From Leptospira terpstrae serovar Hualin str. LT 11-33 = ATCC 700639 (GTDB taxonomy: Bacteria > Spirochaetota > Leptospiria > Leptospirales > Leptospiraceae), in contig NZ_AOGW02000009.1 of the NCBI RefSeq assembly GCF_000332495.1, forward strand, positions 1-64,000: 64,000 bases of DNA, in the 5' to 3' direction. Under the pieces are notes generated by a model that ran no database searches, was not told where the DNA came from, and saw only the letters and a program-made list of their open reading frames with translations. This document shows, in pieces, positions 7,893 through 16,461 of the stretch (positions are counted from its first letter, which is position 1; each line of letters opens with the position of its first letter). The position numbers were made by a program, and so were the translations under genes.

Positions 7893-8759
7893 TTAGTGTT
7901 TATCGATCCAAGAAACTAATTCTTTAAAGACGATCGCTCTGTCTTTAGGAAGTTCGTTCATGGTCTCGTGGTATAATCCGTCAAAAATTTTCATTGTTTT
8001 GTCTTTGGAATTTACCTTTTCGAAGGCTTCCAAAGTTCCTTGGACAAGGGCGATCTGGTCTTCCTTTCCATGGAACATATAAATTGGTACATTGATTTTT
8101 GTTGCCGATTCTAATGCGAGAGCATAACAGTTTAACAAATAATCTCCTAAGTAAGCTCCTACGTTACCATGCACTAACGGATCTTTTACGTAGGCTTCGA
8201 CAACTGACTTATCATGAGAAATCATATTGACATCGAGTCCCGTTGGAACAGTAAGAGTAGGAACAAATTTTGCTAAAAAACCACCAGCACCTTTTTTGAT
8301 ATCCATCACGATGTCCGTTTTAACTTTGATTGGAAGAGCACTACAAATGTATGCATCCAAATCGTTTTGGTAGTTGTCAGTAGCAGTATACAAAAAGGTA
8401 ATAGCAGCTCCCATGGAATGACCAAGTAAGGTAACCTTACTTACACCTTCATTGCGTTTGGCGATATCGATGAGTTCTTTGAGGTCAGCAAAAAAATCGG
8501 AGAAGTGTGTGATGACTCCACGCCTACCATCCGATTTGCCATGACCGCGGCAGTCAATGAGGTAAATGGCGTAATTGCGTTCCGCCATGGCTTCCAACAA
8601 AAAGTTGTATCGACCACCATGTTCTCCGATGCCGTGGTGGACAACGAGCACACGTTTTACACCAGACTTAGGTCGGTAGATTTGATAATAAATCTTTCCG
8701 CCGTCTTTGTTTTGAAAGGTAGACTCCTCACGGGAGTAGGCTTGTTCCCAGGTACTCAT
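7893..8759 (-). CDS. Alpha/beta hydrolase, monoacylglycerol lipase-like
   Basis: About 288 residues from the ATG at 8759 ([13 protein letters not shown]). The frame is open to 8831, but that stretch overlaps the divergent gene and is not lipase-like. It has the oxyanion motif [11 protein letters not shown], the nucleophile elbow GHSMGAA with Ser115, the acid in HGKEDQIAL and the catalytic His in GLYHETMNE. These are features of Hydrolase_4/lysophospholipase proteins. It probably cleaves monoacylglycerols or lysolipids in the cytoplasm. It is the first gene of the operon with two MaoC subunits, linking fatty-acyl release to acyl-chain dehydration. Confidence 0.8.
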   Translation of the reverse strand: MSTWEQAYSREESTFQNKDGGKIYYQIYRPKSGVKRVLVVHHGIGEHGGRYNFLLEAMAERNYAIYLIDCRGHGKSDGRRGVITHFSDFFADLKELIDIAKRNEGVSKVTLLGHSMGAAITFLYTATDNYQNDLDAYICSALPIKVKTDIVMDIKKGAGGFLAKFVPTLTVPTGLDVNMISHDKSVVEAYVKDPLVHGNVGAYLGDYLLNCYALALESATKINVPIYMFHGKEDQIALVQGTLEAFEKVNSKDKTMKIFDGLYHETMNELPKDRAIVFKELVSWIDKH

Positions 8760-8842
8760 AGATGTCAACGATGGACGATGGAAACCTAAAAAGAAAGAAC
8801 TTTTCCTGTTCGTCGGAAACCTGTTTTCCAAACTGGTTCCAT

Positions 8843-11176
8843 ATGCGAGCGACTGTTCCTTTCGCCCTAACGATCTGTTTTTGTCTCTTAAGCTGTTTGA
8901 ACAAATCGGAAAGACGTTTCCCCGTGGACTTGGTATTGGAGTTACGAAATGCCAAATCTAAAATTTCGATTTCCAGAGATTTACTCTCTTACCATTGGAA
9001 AAAAAATCCAGGGCGCCAAAGTGGCCTTCCTCTTTCTCGCAAATGGGAAAATACACAGATCACATTTAATACAGATAAAGAAATTTTTTTAAATCATTCT
9101 CTTGATTCCCTTTTTTTTCCACCAGGGCAAGAGTATGAATTCAAAATTCCGCAAGGTCAGTATGAATTTTCTTCACTCATTGGATTGTTAGGTGGAACAG
9201 AATTTCAGCCTCAAATTTCAGGAAATTTTAAAATCTATTCAGGTAGTTCTCTCCTTAGGGACTGGAATCTTTCAGGATCAGTAAAAGAACGTTGGGCCTC
9301 CAAAAAGGAAACTTTGGAAATTGGAGAATCAGGGTCTCTTCGGATGGTTTGGGAAAGTAAAGATAGTTATCTTTTTGTCGGTGAACCATTGTTATACTCA
9401 AAAGAAACATTATCTTCGTTTGTAAGTGCAGGGAAACCTAAGTCCGTAATTCTTATAGTCATTGATTCGGCAAGAAAAGATTTTTTTGGATCCTATGGTT
9501 ACCCGTATTCTGTCACACCAGTGATGGACCAAATGGCAAAAGAATCTGTATTCTTTGAAAATCCATTTGCCAATGGGAATTGGACCAAACCATCCATGAT
9601 GTCTTTTTTTCATTCTGAATATTCGTCTAACCTTGGTTTGGGGAATTCATGGTTTTCCACAAAACCCTACCAGAGAAAAGTATATTATGGAAAAAAAAGA
9701 GACAACCTTGCCAAAACATTTCGGGAAGCAGGTTATTTTTCCAAAACCATCATGAATAATGTATTCTTTTTGGATTATACAACAGTAGGTTTGGATTTAG
9801 GATTTCACAATTCATTCCAAGTGGGAATGGACATTGTGGATACAGAAGTTTTGACAAACCACGCGATCCAATTTGTAAACGAATACAAGGACAAACCTTA
9901 TTTTTTACATTTTAATTTGAACACTCCTCATGCATCCTACTCCCCACCACCAGAAGATATGGCGGCTGTTCGTTCCGTGGTTCCCGCAGAAGTTTTTTAC
10001 CGCTATGAATCCCCTGTGCAGCGTTACTTAGGTGAGATGCATTATACGGATCGGGAAATTGGAAGGCTTGTAGAGGCTCTGAAAAAACAAGGAACCTATG
10101 ACGATACGATGATCATTGTGACGGGTGACCATGGGGAACTTTTTAGTTCTCACCATGATTATAGTTATCATTTCATTATGCAAACTCGGTTTGGTCATGG
10201 AGAAACCCATTATGATGAAGAAATCAACGTTCCTTACTGGATCAAACTTCCAAAATCTATCCAAAACAATTTAAAGTCTGAACTTGCCAAAAAGGCGAAT
10301 GGTGGTCCCATTCGAATTCCTGGCCAATCTTCTTTGTTATCTCTGGCACCAACTATCCTCGGGTTTTTAGATTTGTTACCCAAAGAGTCCACATACAAAG
10401 GTGTCGATTATTCTACTTGTATTCGCCAAACTAATGTTTGCCCGACTGAAAATTTTATTTATACGGAAGGAAGGATGTCTGAATCAGTTCGGACAGAAAA
10501 TTATAAATACATTCGAAGATATCCTGGTTTTACTACAGTTAGGCGAACTGCAGCAGGTGAGCCGCATACAATGGCAGAAGAATTGTATGACCTAAAAAAA
10601 GACACGGAAGAAAAAAATAATCTAAGCCCTTTACCTGAAGGCGAAAACCTTTTGCAAATGGCCAGGGGGGATTTTCGTCGGGAAAATTTTTTGAAACGCA
10701 ATCACCTACGAATTTTGATTCCCCCTTGTTCGGAATCCATTTGCCGAGACTTTCTTTCCTTAAATGTGCAAGGGTCCATTTATGATTGGGAGGTTTCTGA
10801 TTCTATCCAACTCAGTTCTGGTTCAGCAAAAACAGTTTCTTTACTAAAGGAATCTAAAGCGACAAACAGAACTCTTGGGGAAGAAGTGATCCTCAAAACA
10901 GTCAATCCAGAACTGGGTGCCTTCTTTAGTTTTACGCGGAATGGAAAAACGATTCCTGTTCGTTTTGGTAGGTATGGATTGGAATTCCAGAGGTCCTTTA
11001 CAAACTCAGAAGACTTAATTGTATCCGAAAGACAACCCGAAGGATTTCCATCTTCTTCCTTACCTTGGGTGTATAACGATGGAGCCTTCAGTGGAACCAG
11101 GGAATCAGAAGTACAACGTGAGATGGGCAAAGAAGTGAAAAAAATATTAGAAACCTGGGGATACATCCACGAATAA
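8843..11176 (+). CDS. Sulfatase-fold (alkaline phosphatase superfamily) lipoprotein with Thr at the nucleophile site
   Basis: About 777 residues from the ATG at 8843; the open frame reaches 8762, but a lipoprotein signal (MRATVPFALTICFCLLSC) starts at 8843. The sulfatase fold has metal-binding Asp208 (VIDSARKDFFGSYGYP) and a later TGDHGELF block (Asp429, His430). The position of the C/S-x-P-S-R formylglycine motif reads T-K-P-S-M (Thr248). Thr as nucleophile is known in LtaS-type phosphotransferases, so a phosphoryl transfer or hydrolysis role is more likely than sulfate-ester cleavage. The N-terminal 190 residues and the C-terminal 170 residues are unassigned. A PlsC-like gene follows 48 bases later. 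Confidence 0.7.
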   Translation: MRATVPFALTICFCLLSCLNKSERRFPVDLVLELRNAKSKISISRDLLSYHWKKNPGRQSGLPLSRKWENTQITFNTDKEIFLNHSLDSLFFPPGQEYEFKIPQGQYEFSSLIGLLGGTEFQPQISGNFKIYSGSSLLRDWNLSGSVKERWASKKETLEIGESGSLRMVWESKDSYLFVGEPLLYSKETLSSFVSAGKPKSVILIVIDSARKDFFGSYGYPYSVTPVMDQMAKESVFFENPFANGNWTKPSMMSFFHSEYSSNLGLGNSWFSTKPYQRKVYYGKKRDNLAKTFREAGYFSKTIMNNVFFLDYTTVGLDLGFHNSFQVGMDIVDTEVLTNHAIQFVNEYKDKPYFLHFNLNTPHASYSPPPEDMAAVRSVVPAEVFYRYESPVQRYLGEMHYTDREIGRLVEALKKQGTYDDTMIIVTGDHGELFSSHHDYSYHFIMQTRFGHGETHYDEEINVPYWIKLPKSIQNNLKSELAKKANGGPIRIPGQSSLLSLAPTILGFLDLLPKESTYKGVDYSTCIRQTNVCPTENFIYTEGRMSESVRTENYKYIRRYPGFTTVRRTAAGEPHTMAEELYDLKKDTEEKNNLSPLPEGENLLQMARGDFRRENFLKRNHLRILIPPCSESICRDFLSLNVQGSIYDWEVSDSIQLSSGSAKTVSLLKESKATNRTLGEEVILKTVNPELGAFFSFTRNGKTIPVRFGRYGLEFQRSFTNSEDLIVSERQPEGFPSSSLPWVYNDGAFSGTRESEVQREMGKEVKKILETWGYIHE

Positions 11177-11224
11177 TTGCTCGTATTGGCAATAGGATTC
11201 GTCTTATTCTAACTAGACTATTGT

Positions 11225-12493
11225 ATGAAAGATTTGTTTATTGCGCCACGTTTTGAAATCCCCTTTGCCATAGGATTGGATTTAAGTTTTCCCATTCTTT
11301 CCAAACTCCTTTTCAACATCGATGGAGTGGAGATTTCAAAAGAAGATGAACTTCGTTTAAAAGAAATTAAAAACAAAAGAGTTTTGTATTTATCCAACCA
11401 ACCAAGTGATTTGGAACCCATCATTGCCTATTATGTAGCAAATAAAATTGGAACTAGGTTTCATTTTATGGCCTCCCGAAGTATTTTTAATTGGGGATTT
11501 GGTTTGGTTGGGGAAGTGATCAAACGAGTGGGTGCATTTTCAGTGATCACTGGAAGGTTAAACCGAAAAGCAATCAAAACCGCAAAACAAATATTAGCTG
11601 AAAAAGATGGAAAATTAGTCATGTATCCAGAAGGGATGGTGTCTGGGGAAAATGATAATTTAGCATCGTTTATGCCAGGTGTGGCACAGGTTTCTTTTTG
11701 GGGATTAGAAGCAGCTTTAGAAAAGGATTCCAATGCGGAATTGTGGATCCAACCTAGTTTTGTGAAATATAAAATATCTGGGTCTCGTGACTCGATCCTT
11801 GCCGACATTGAAACCTCTCTTTCAAGAATTGAACATAAACTCAAACTTTATCCCGGTGGGCGCACCTTATTACGAAGATTCCTAACTGTAGGGCGTGTGA
11901 TGTTGGAAGAAACGGAATTTGAATTGGGTATCCCCAGATCGGAAACCGAAGGAAAAGATTTTGACTATCGTTTGGGAAGAGCAAGGCACACAGCTCTTAA
12001 TTTAGCTGCTTCGATTCTCAATGTAAAGTTTCATGAATCAGACAATGCCATTCAAAAACTTAGACTTCTTTTTATGTCCTTGGATAGTTTAGAAGCAGGT
12101 TCTCCCCTTTCTTCCACACCTAAGAATCTCACGGATCAAAATATTCGCCGTGCCAAACAATTAGTGGATACTGCCTATGCTTTTATCATTACGAAACCAA
12201 AGAACCTAATCCAATGGCCGTCTGCGGAACGTTTGATGGAATGGATTTGCAGTTTTGAAAAACATATTTTTGGAAAAACAGAAGCAAGAGCAAGGAAAGC
12301 CCATGTGGTGGTAGCACCTGCTTTTTCTGTTGCACCTTATTATAAAACCTATGGTTCCAACAAAAAAGAAGCCATACAAAGTTTGCTTACCGAAATGCGT
12401 AAAGAAATGGAAATCCTATTGGAACGTGGAAAAAAGGAAAGTGAACCTATTGTTCCGCCGTATTCGGTAGGACTCGATTTACAAATTGGTTAA
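11225..12493 (+). CDS. PlsC-like glycerol-phosphate acyltransferase-fold protein with altered HX4D motif
   Basis: A 422-residue protein whose first 200 residues resemble 1-acylglycerol-3-phosphate acyltransferases. VLYLSNQPSDLEPI is at motif I, RLNRKA at motif II-like and YPEGMVSGENDNLASFMPG at motif III. The canonical catalytic NHX4D reads N-Q-PSDL-E (Gln59, Glu64), so both catalytic residues differ. The C-terminal 200 residues are helical and unassigned. No signal peptide is seen. It may be an inactive or substrate-shifted relative; family assignment is fair, activity is uncertain. It follows the sulfatase-fold gene on the same strand. Confidence 0.6.
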   Translation: MKDLFIAPRFEIPFAIGLDLSFPILSKLLFNIDGVEISKEDELRLKEIKNKRVLYLSNQPSDLEPIIAYYVANKIGTRFHFMASRSIFNWGFGLVGEVIKRVGAFSVITGRLNRKAIKTAKQILAEKDGKLVMYPEGMVSGENDNLASFMPGVAQVSFWGLEAALEKDSNAELWIQPSFVKYKISGSRDSILADIETSLSRIEHKLKLYPGGRTLLRRFLTVGRVMLEETEFELGIPRSETEGKDFDYRLGRARHTALNLAASILNVKFHESDNAIQKLRLLFMSLDSLEAGSPLSSTPKNLTDQNIRRAKQLVDTAYAFIITKPKNLIQWPSAERLMEWICSFEKHIFGKTEARARKAHVVVAPAFSVAPYYKTYGSNKKEAIQSLLTEMRKEMEILLERGKKESEPIVPPYSVGLDLQIG

Positions 12494-12496
12494 TGT

Positions 12497-13849
12497 TTAA
12501 TCCAAAACTAAAGTAATTTCCACCCTACGGTTTTTGTGTCGGTTTTCTTCGCTATCATTGGGGGCAATGGGAGCCTCGTCTGCATAACCTTTAAAGGAAA
12601 TATGTTTTTCATCCATTTTGTAATTATCAACTAATGAATGTAATACTGATTTAGCTCTGTCTTCTGAGAGTTTTTGGTTGTATTCTTTTTTTCCAATATT
12701 GTCTGTATGTCCAGAGACTCGAATTTCTCTATCCGGATATTTTTTTAAGATCTCTGCAATTTTTGCCACTGCGGTTTCGGCATCTGGTTTTAGTTTGCTG
12801 TCGTTAAAATCGAAAAGAATTGAATCTAAAGAAAATACGATTCCATCTTCGGAAGTCCGAACCGTGATGGGAAGTTTTTCAGGAAGAGAATTTTTTTCTG
12901 GCGAAGGAACGTCCCCGGTATCAGTAATTCGTCCTAAGTTTTCTCCCGTTGGTTCTTTTCCTTTGGTTGGTTCTCCCATTTTTAAAGTTTTAGGATCTCC
13001 CGTATAACCCACAATCAAGTCACCAAGGATATCTTCACGAATCGATTCTTTGTCTTTGGCATTCACTTGGTTCCGAAGAAAATAAATTCCTTTGATATGG
13101 AAGTTTGCTTCCTGAACTGTTCCATTGGGATAAATAAAGGTATAGGATAGTTTTACTTCTTTGAACTCGGGAACCCCTTTTATTGCATTAAAGAAGACAG
13201 TGCCCGATGCAAACCCAAAAATTTTATAAGGTACATTCGGTACCATCTTTTCCCCTTCTGGTTTGTTGTAAAAAATAGGATAGGTGTAAGTAATCTTTTC
13301 ACAATTTCCTTTATAATTTCCTTCTGACCAAGGGGCAATGCCTTGGAAGGTATATTCAGGAACTACTTTCACACGAATTCGTTCTGCACTAAAATCAAAG
13401 GACTCTTCCGCTGGAAGTTTCCATACATCGGAAACAGAAACTGCTTCCTCAGGAAAACTTGGAAAACTGCGTAGGTTAGGCATAACGAATTCATTTGGAA
13501 CCTCATACCTTCCATTGCGAAAGAGTGTAAAATCTGATACAAACTCTTTGTCCTTCCAAAAAGGACCTGATGTTTTTCCATACCGAATGTACGTATCAAA
13601 CCAAGCGTTCACCAAACAAGAATCAGTTGAGCACTTTTTTGGTTTCATCACCACTCTGTTTTTGTCTTCTCTTTCGACCGTTTTGGCACCGACCCGAAAG
13701 AAAACATCATGGTATTCGTTTAGTTCTAAAACTTGGTTTTCTTTCCATTTCCATTGGAAAGTGGTTTTTCCTGGGGGAACTGAGGTAGAACCGACCAAGG
13801 GAAGAATTGTTACAAAACAAAATAGTAGCAATCGGGGGAGAGTCTTCAC
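12497..13849 (-). CDS. OmpA-family peptidoglycan-associated envelope protein
   Basis: The C-terminal 115 residues are an OmpA-like domain: SILFDFNDSKLKPDAETAVAKI, then VSGHTDNIGKKEYNQKLSEDRAKSV, ending GYADEAPIAPNDSEENRHKNRRVEI. Its Asp and Arg bind meso-diaminopimelate in peptidoglycan. The frame is open to an ATG at 13957, but that ATG interlocks with the divergent PstS start. A GTG at 13849 gives a clean signal peptide (KTLPRLLLFCFVTILPLVGS), about 450 residues in all, so I prefer it; no clear ribosome site is seen for either. The middle 300 residues (FQWKWKENQVLELNEYHDV) are beta-rich and unassigned, as in related Leptospira proteins. Confidence 0.75.
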   Translation of the reverse strand: MKTLPRLLLFCFVTILPLVGSTSVPPGKTTFQWKWKENQVLELNEYHDVFFRVGAKTVEREDKNRVVMKPKKCSTDSCLVNAWFDTYIRYGKTSGPFWKDKEFVSDFTLFRNGRYEVPNEFVMPNLRSFPSFPEEAVSVSDVWKLPAEESFDFSAERIRVKVVPEYTFQGIAPWSEGNYKGNCEKITYTYPIFYNKPEGEKMVPNVPYKIFGFASGTVFFNAIKGVPEFKEVKLSYTFIYPNGTVQEANFHIKGIYFLRNQVNAKDKESIREDILGDLIVGYTGDPKTLKMGEPTKGKEPTGENLGRITDTGDVPSPEKNSLPEKLPITVRTSEDGIVFSLDSILFDFNDSKLKPDAETAVAKIAEILKKYPDREIRVSGHTDNIGKKEYNQKLSEDRAKSVLHSLVDNYKMDEKHISFKGYADEAPIAPNDSEENRHKNRRVEITLVLD

Positions 13850-13955
13850 ATTGCAAAGATCGGGGATTTTTTTGAAAAACTGATAGGGGAAATGGAAAAA
13901 ACTAGCGGTTTTTGCGATTGACGAAGGATGGATTTTTGGCTTTACCTGAATTACC

Positions 13956-14867
13956 ATGAAAAACCTTTCCCTGCTTTTTTACATTTTGATTACAATTAAC
14001 TTTGTCGCTTGTAAGGACAAACAAACCCTGAAAGTGGCGGGTTCTGAAACCATGAACAGTATGATGCGATACTTAGGGGCCGAATACGAAAAGGTAAATT
14101 CTAATGTTCGTGTAACAGTCGAAGGTGGAGGTTCTGAATCAGGAATTGACAGGTTAAGAAAAGGCGAAATTGATATGGCAGTTTCTTCTCGTGACTTAAA
14201 CCAGGCAGAATTTGATGACCTTCGAAAAACTGGTAACTTAGAAAAAGTAAGACTCGCCTATGATGGTGTGGCTCTCGTAGTAAATCAAAAGAACACTGTT
14301 TCAAAACTCAACTTGGCCCAAACTTCAGATATCTTTTCTGGTAAAATTAAAAACTGGAACGAAGTTGGGGGAGTGGATGCTCCTATCTCCATTGTCATTC
14401 GCAATGATAAATCAGGAACTCAAGACTACTTTCAAAACCACATCCTCAAAAGAAAGGATTTGGGTCTAAATGAGTTTAACCAATACAAGGCAAATGCATT
14501 TGCTGCAGACGCTAAAATTGTTAAAGACAATTCAGAGATGTCAAAATTCATCCAGGGAAATCCGAATAGCATCGGTTATATGGGAATGGGTTCTGCCCTT
14601 GTGGAAAACAAAGATAAACTAAAAGCGCTAGATTATGCTAGAACCGATAAAGATCCTTATGTATCTCCATCAGTTAGAAATGTTTATGATAGAAAGTATA
14701 GATTAGCTCGGGAACTCTTTATGATCTACAAAACAGACCAAGGTGATAAAATCGATGCTTTTGTAACTTATTTAACCAGCGAACAGGGGCAGGTGGCTGT
14801 GCTACAATCGGGTTATTTAAGAGCATCTCTTCCTGAAGTGGAAGTGTCTGCAGAGCCTGTGAAGTAG
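13956..14867 (+). CDS. PstS-like phosphate-binding lipoprotein
   Basis: A 303-residue protein with lipobox INFVAC (Cys19). It has the phosphate-binding pattern of the PBP_like_2/PstS family: AGSETMNSMMRYLGAEYEK, VEGGGSESGIDRLRKGEIDMAVSSRD, FSGKIKNWNEVGG and NDKSGTQDYF. It should capture phosphate or a similar oxyanion outside the inner membrane. No pstC, pstA, pstB or phoU lies nearby, so it either serves a distant transporter or acts as a sensor or scavenger. It is divergent from the OmpA-domain gene. Confidence 0.8.
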   Translation: MKNLSLLFYILITINFVACKDKQTLKVAGSETMNSMMRYLGAEYEKVNSNVRVTVEGGGSESGIDRLRKGEIDMAVSSRDLNQAEFDDLRKTGNLEKVRLAYDGVALVVNQKNTVSKLNLAQTSDIFSGKIKNWNEVGGVDAPISIVIRNDKSGTQDYFQNHILKRKDLGLNEFNQYKANAFAADAKIVKDNSEMSKFIQGNPNSIGYMGMGSALVENKDKLKALDYARTDKDPYVSPSVRNVYDRKYRLARELFMIYKTDQGDKIDAFVTYLTSEQGQVAVLQSGYLRASLPEVEVSAEPVK

Positions 14868-14889
14868 GGGCTTTCGCAATTTTGTTTGA

Positions 14890-16407
14890 TTAATACATTA
14901 ACACTCGGTTATTTCCTCGGTCAGCAATGTATAGTTGGCCGAGTTGGTTGAAAAAAATTCCCGTTGGTGTAGATAGACTTTTTGGTCCAAGAACTCCGGC
15001 ATTACAGGTTCCGCCATTGTTAGTCACGGAACAATTCAAATCATTAAACTGACCAAAAACTGCAATGGCGGCAATCCCCGCTGTTTGAGTGGTTCTTGGA
15101 TACATCACCACACGGTTGTTACCTGTATCAGCTACAAATAAGTTATCACTTTGGTCAAGAGCTACCCAAGTTGCTCCAGACAGACCAGTGGCACCGGGTC
15201 CACCTCCATTAGTGCCAAAATCAGGTTGGCCATAAACCCTCGTAGCAGAAGTAGATCCTGCAGGAAAATAGAGTACACGACTATTTCCAGAATCAGCAAC
15301 ATACATCCCACCTTCTGAATCCAGACTGATTCCATAAGGACTACTCATTTTATCTGCTGCGATTCCGGTGGAATTGGAAACAAAGTTAGTTTGCCCGTAG
15401 ACACGACTGGCTGTTGTAGAACCTGGTGGAAAGTATAGAATTCGGTGGTTGGCGGATTCTGAAACATAAATTCCGCCGTCAGCTGCGTAAGCAGTTGCAA
15501 GCGGAGTATTCATTGAAGTTGCAGTCGGAGCTCCAGTCAAAGCACTAGAAAATCCAGTTTGACCATATGCAACAGTAGGAACAAAACTATCCTTTGGATA
15601 ATGTAAGACACGATGGTTCGCCGTATCTACTGCATAAAGTCCATCATTGGAATCTAATGCCAATCCACGAACACCATTTAAGGAATTTGCTGTTACCGCA
15701 GTTCCTGCGCAGGACCCTGCGGATACCACATTGGCAATATCGCATGTAAAAACTCCAAATTGACCATATACCTTCGTCGAAGCTGTGGTATTAGGTGGAT
15801 AGTATTGGATTCGATTGACTCCCGAAATATAAACTCCTCCCGAAGAATCGGCAATGACTCCATAAGGAAAACTAAAGTTTTGGTTAGTAGCAGATCCTGG
15901 AGTGCAAGATCCATTATTGTAAGTATTCGAACAGGTATAAAACCCATACTGTCCATAAACAGTAGTGGGACTTGTGTCAACCACTTGAATTAAAATAGAA
16001 GTGATTCCAAAACCTGGGCTACTTTTTGTAATCGTGACTTGGCTTGCAGGTGAGATCGTTGTTGGAATTCCTCGGATTTCTCCAGTAGCTCCATCAAATG
16101 TCAATCCTTGCGGAAGATTACCTTGGATCGAATAACTAGAGTTCATTGGGTTACGAGGAATGATGGAAACCGGAAAATTCAAATACAATCGGTAACTTGG
16201 GAATTTATAACCAAAGGGCGGAATGTTCACTAGATTGTATCCGCAGTGTTGAGATACAGCTGTCGTTACCGATTGAAAAATTAACGTGGGATAAAAAGAA
16301 TCGGATTTAATGTCGCATTGGTTGTTTAGAAATTCAGGTTTGCAATTGATAAAAAACAAAAGTAGGAAGAGAAGAATTATAGTTAGGTTACTAAAGTTTA
16401 GTTTCAT
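14890..16407 (-). CDS. NHL-repeat lipoprotein with putative Ig-like (He_PIG) domain, copy 1
   Basis: A 505-residue protein with lipobox LLFFINC (Cys22). Residues about 95-145 carry a putative-Ig motif, GNLPQGLTFDGATGEIRGIPT. The rest is a chain of about six NHL-type blades, each 50-60 residues, with the repeated pattern VYGQxxF followed by GLALDSNDGLYAVDTANHRVLHYP. These would form a beta-propeller anchored at the cell surface or in the periplasm. The last blade ends exactly at the C-terminus (NNRVLMY). It is 54 bases downstream of a close paralog on the same strand. The partner is unknown; a binding or scaffolding role is plausible. Confidence 0.75.
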   Translation of the reverse strand: MKLNFSNLTIILLFLLLFFINCKPEFLNNQCDIKSDSFYPTLIFQSVTTAVSQHCGYNLVNIPPFGYKFPSYRLYLNFPVSIIPRNPMNSSYSIQGNLPQGLTFDGATGEIRGIPTTISPASQVTITKSSPGFGITSILIQVVDTSPTTVYGQYGFYTCSNTYNNGSCTPGSATNQNFSFPYGVIADSSGGVYISGVNRIQYYPPNTTASTKVYGQFGVFTCDIANVVSAGSCAGTAVTANSLNGVRGLALDSNDGLYAVDTANHRVLHYPKDSFVPTVAYGQTGFSSALTGAPTATSMNTPLATAYAADGGIYVSESANHRILYFPPGSTTASRVYGQTNFVSNSTGIAADKMSSPYGISLDSEGGMYVADSGNSRVLYFPAGSTSATRVYGQPDFGTNGGGPGATGLSGATWVALDQSDNLFVADTGNNRVVMYPRTTQTAGIAAIAVFGQFNDLNCSVTNNGGTCNAGVLGPKSLSTPTGIFFNQLGQLYIADRGNNRVLMY

Positions 16408-16461
16408 ACTTGGTTTTTTACCTTCAAAGCCAATGCCTAAAGTGTTTTCAGTTATGTTTAG

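Noticed and set aside
13338..13883. 181-residue open frame on the plus strand
   Set aside because: It lies fully opposite the OmpA-domain gene, has no recognisable domain or ribosome site, and shows the Ser/Phe-rich composition of an antisense shadow.
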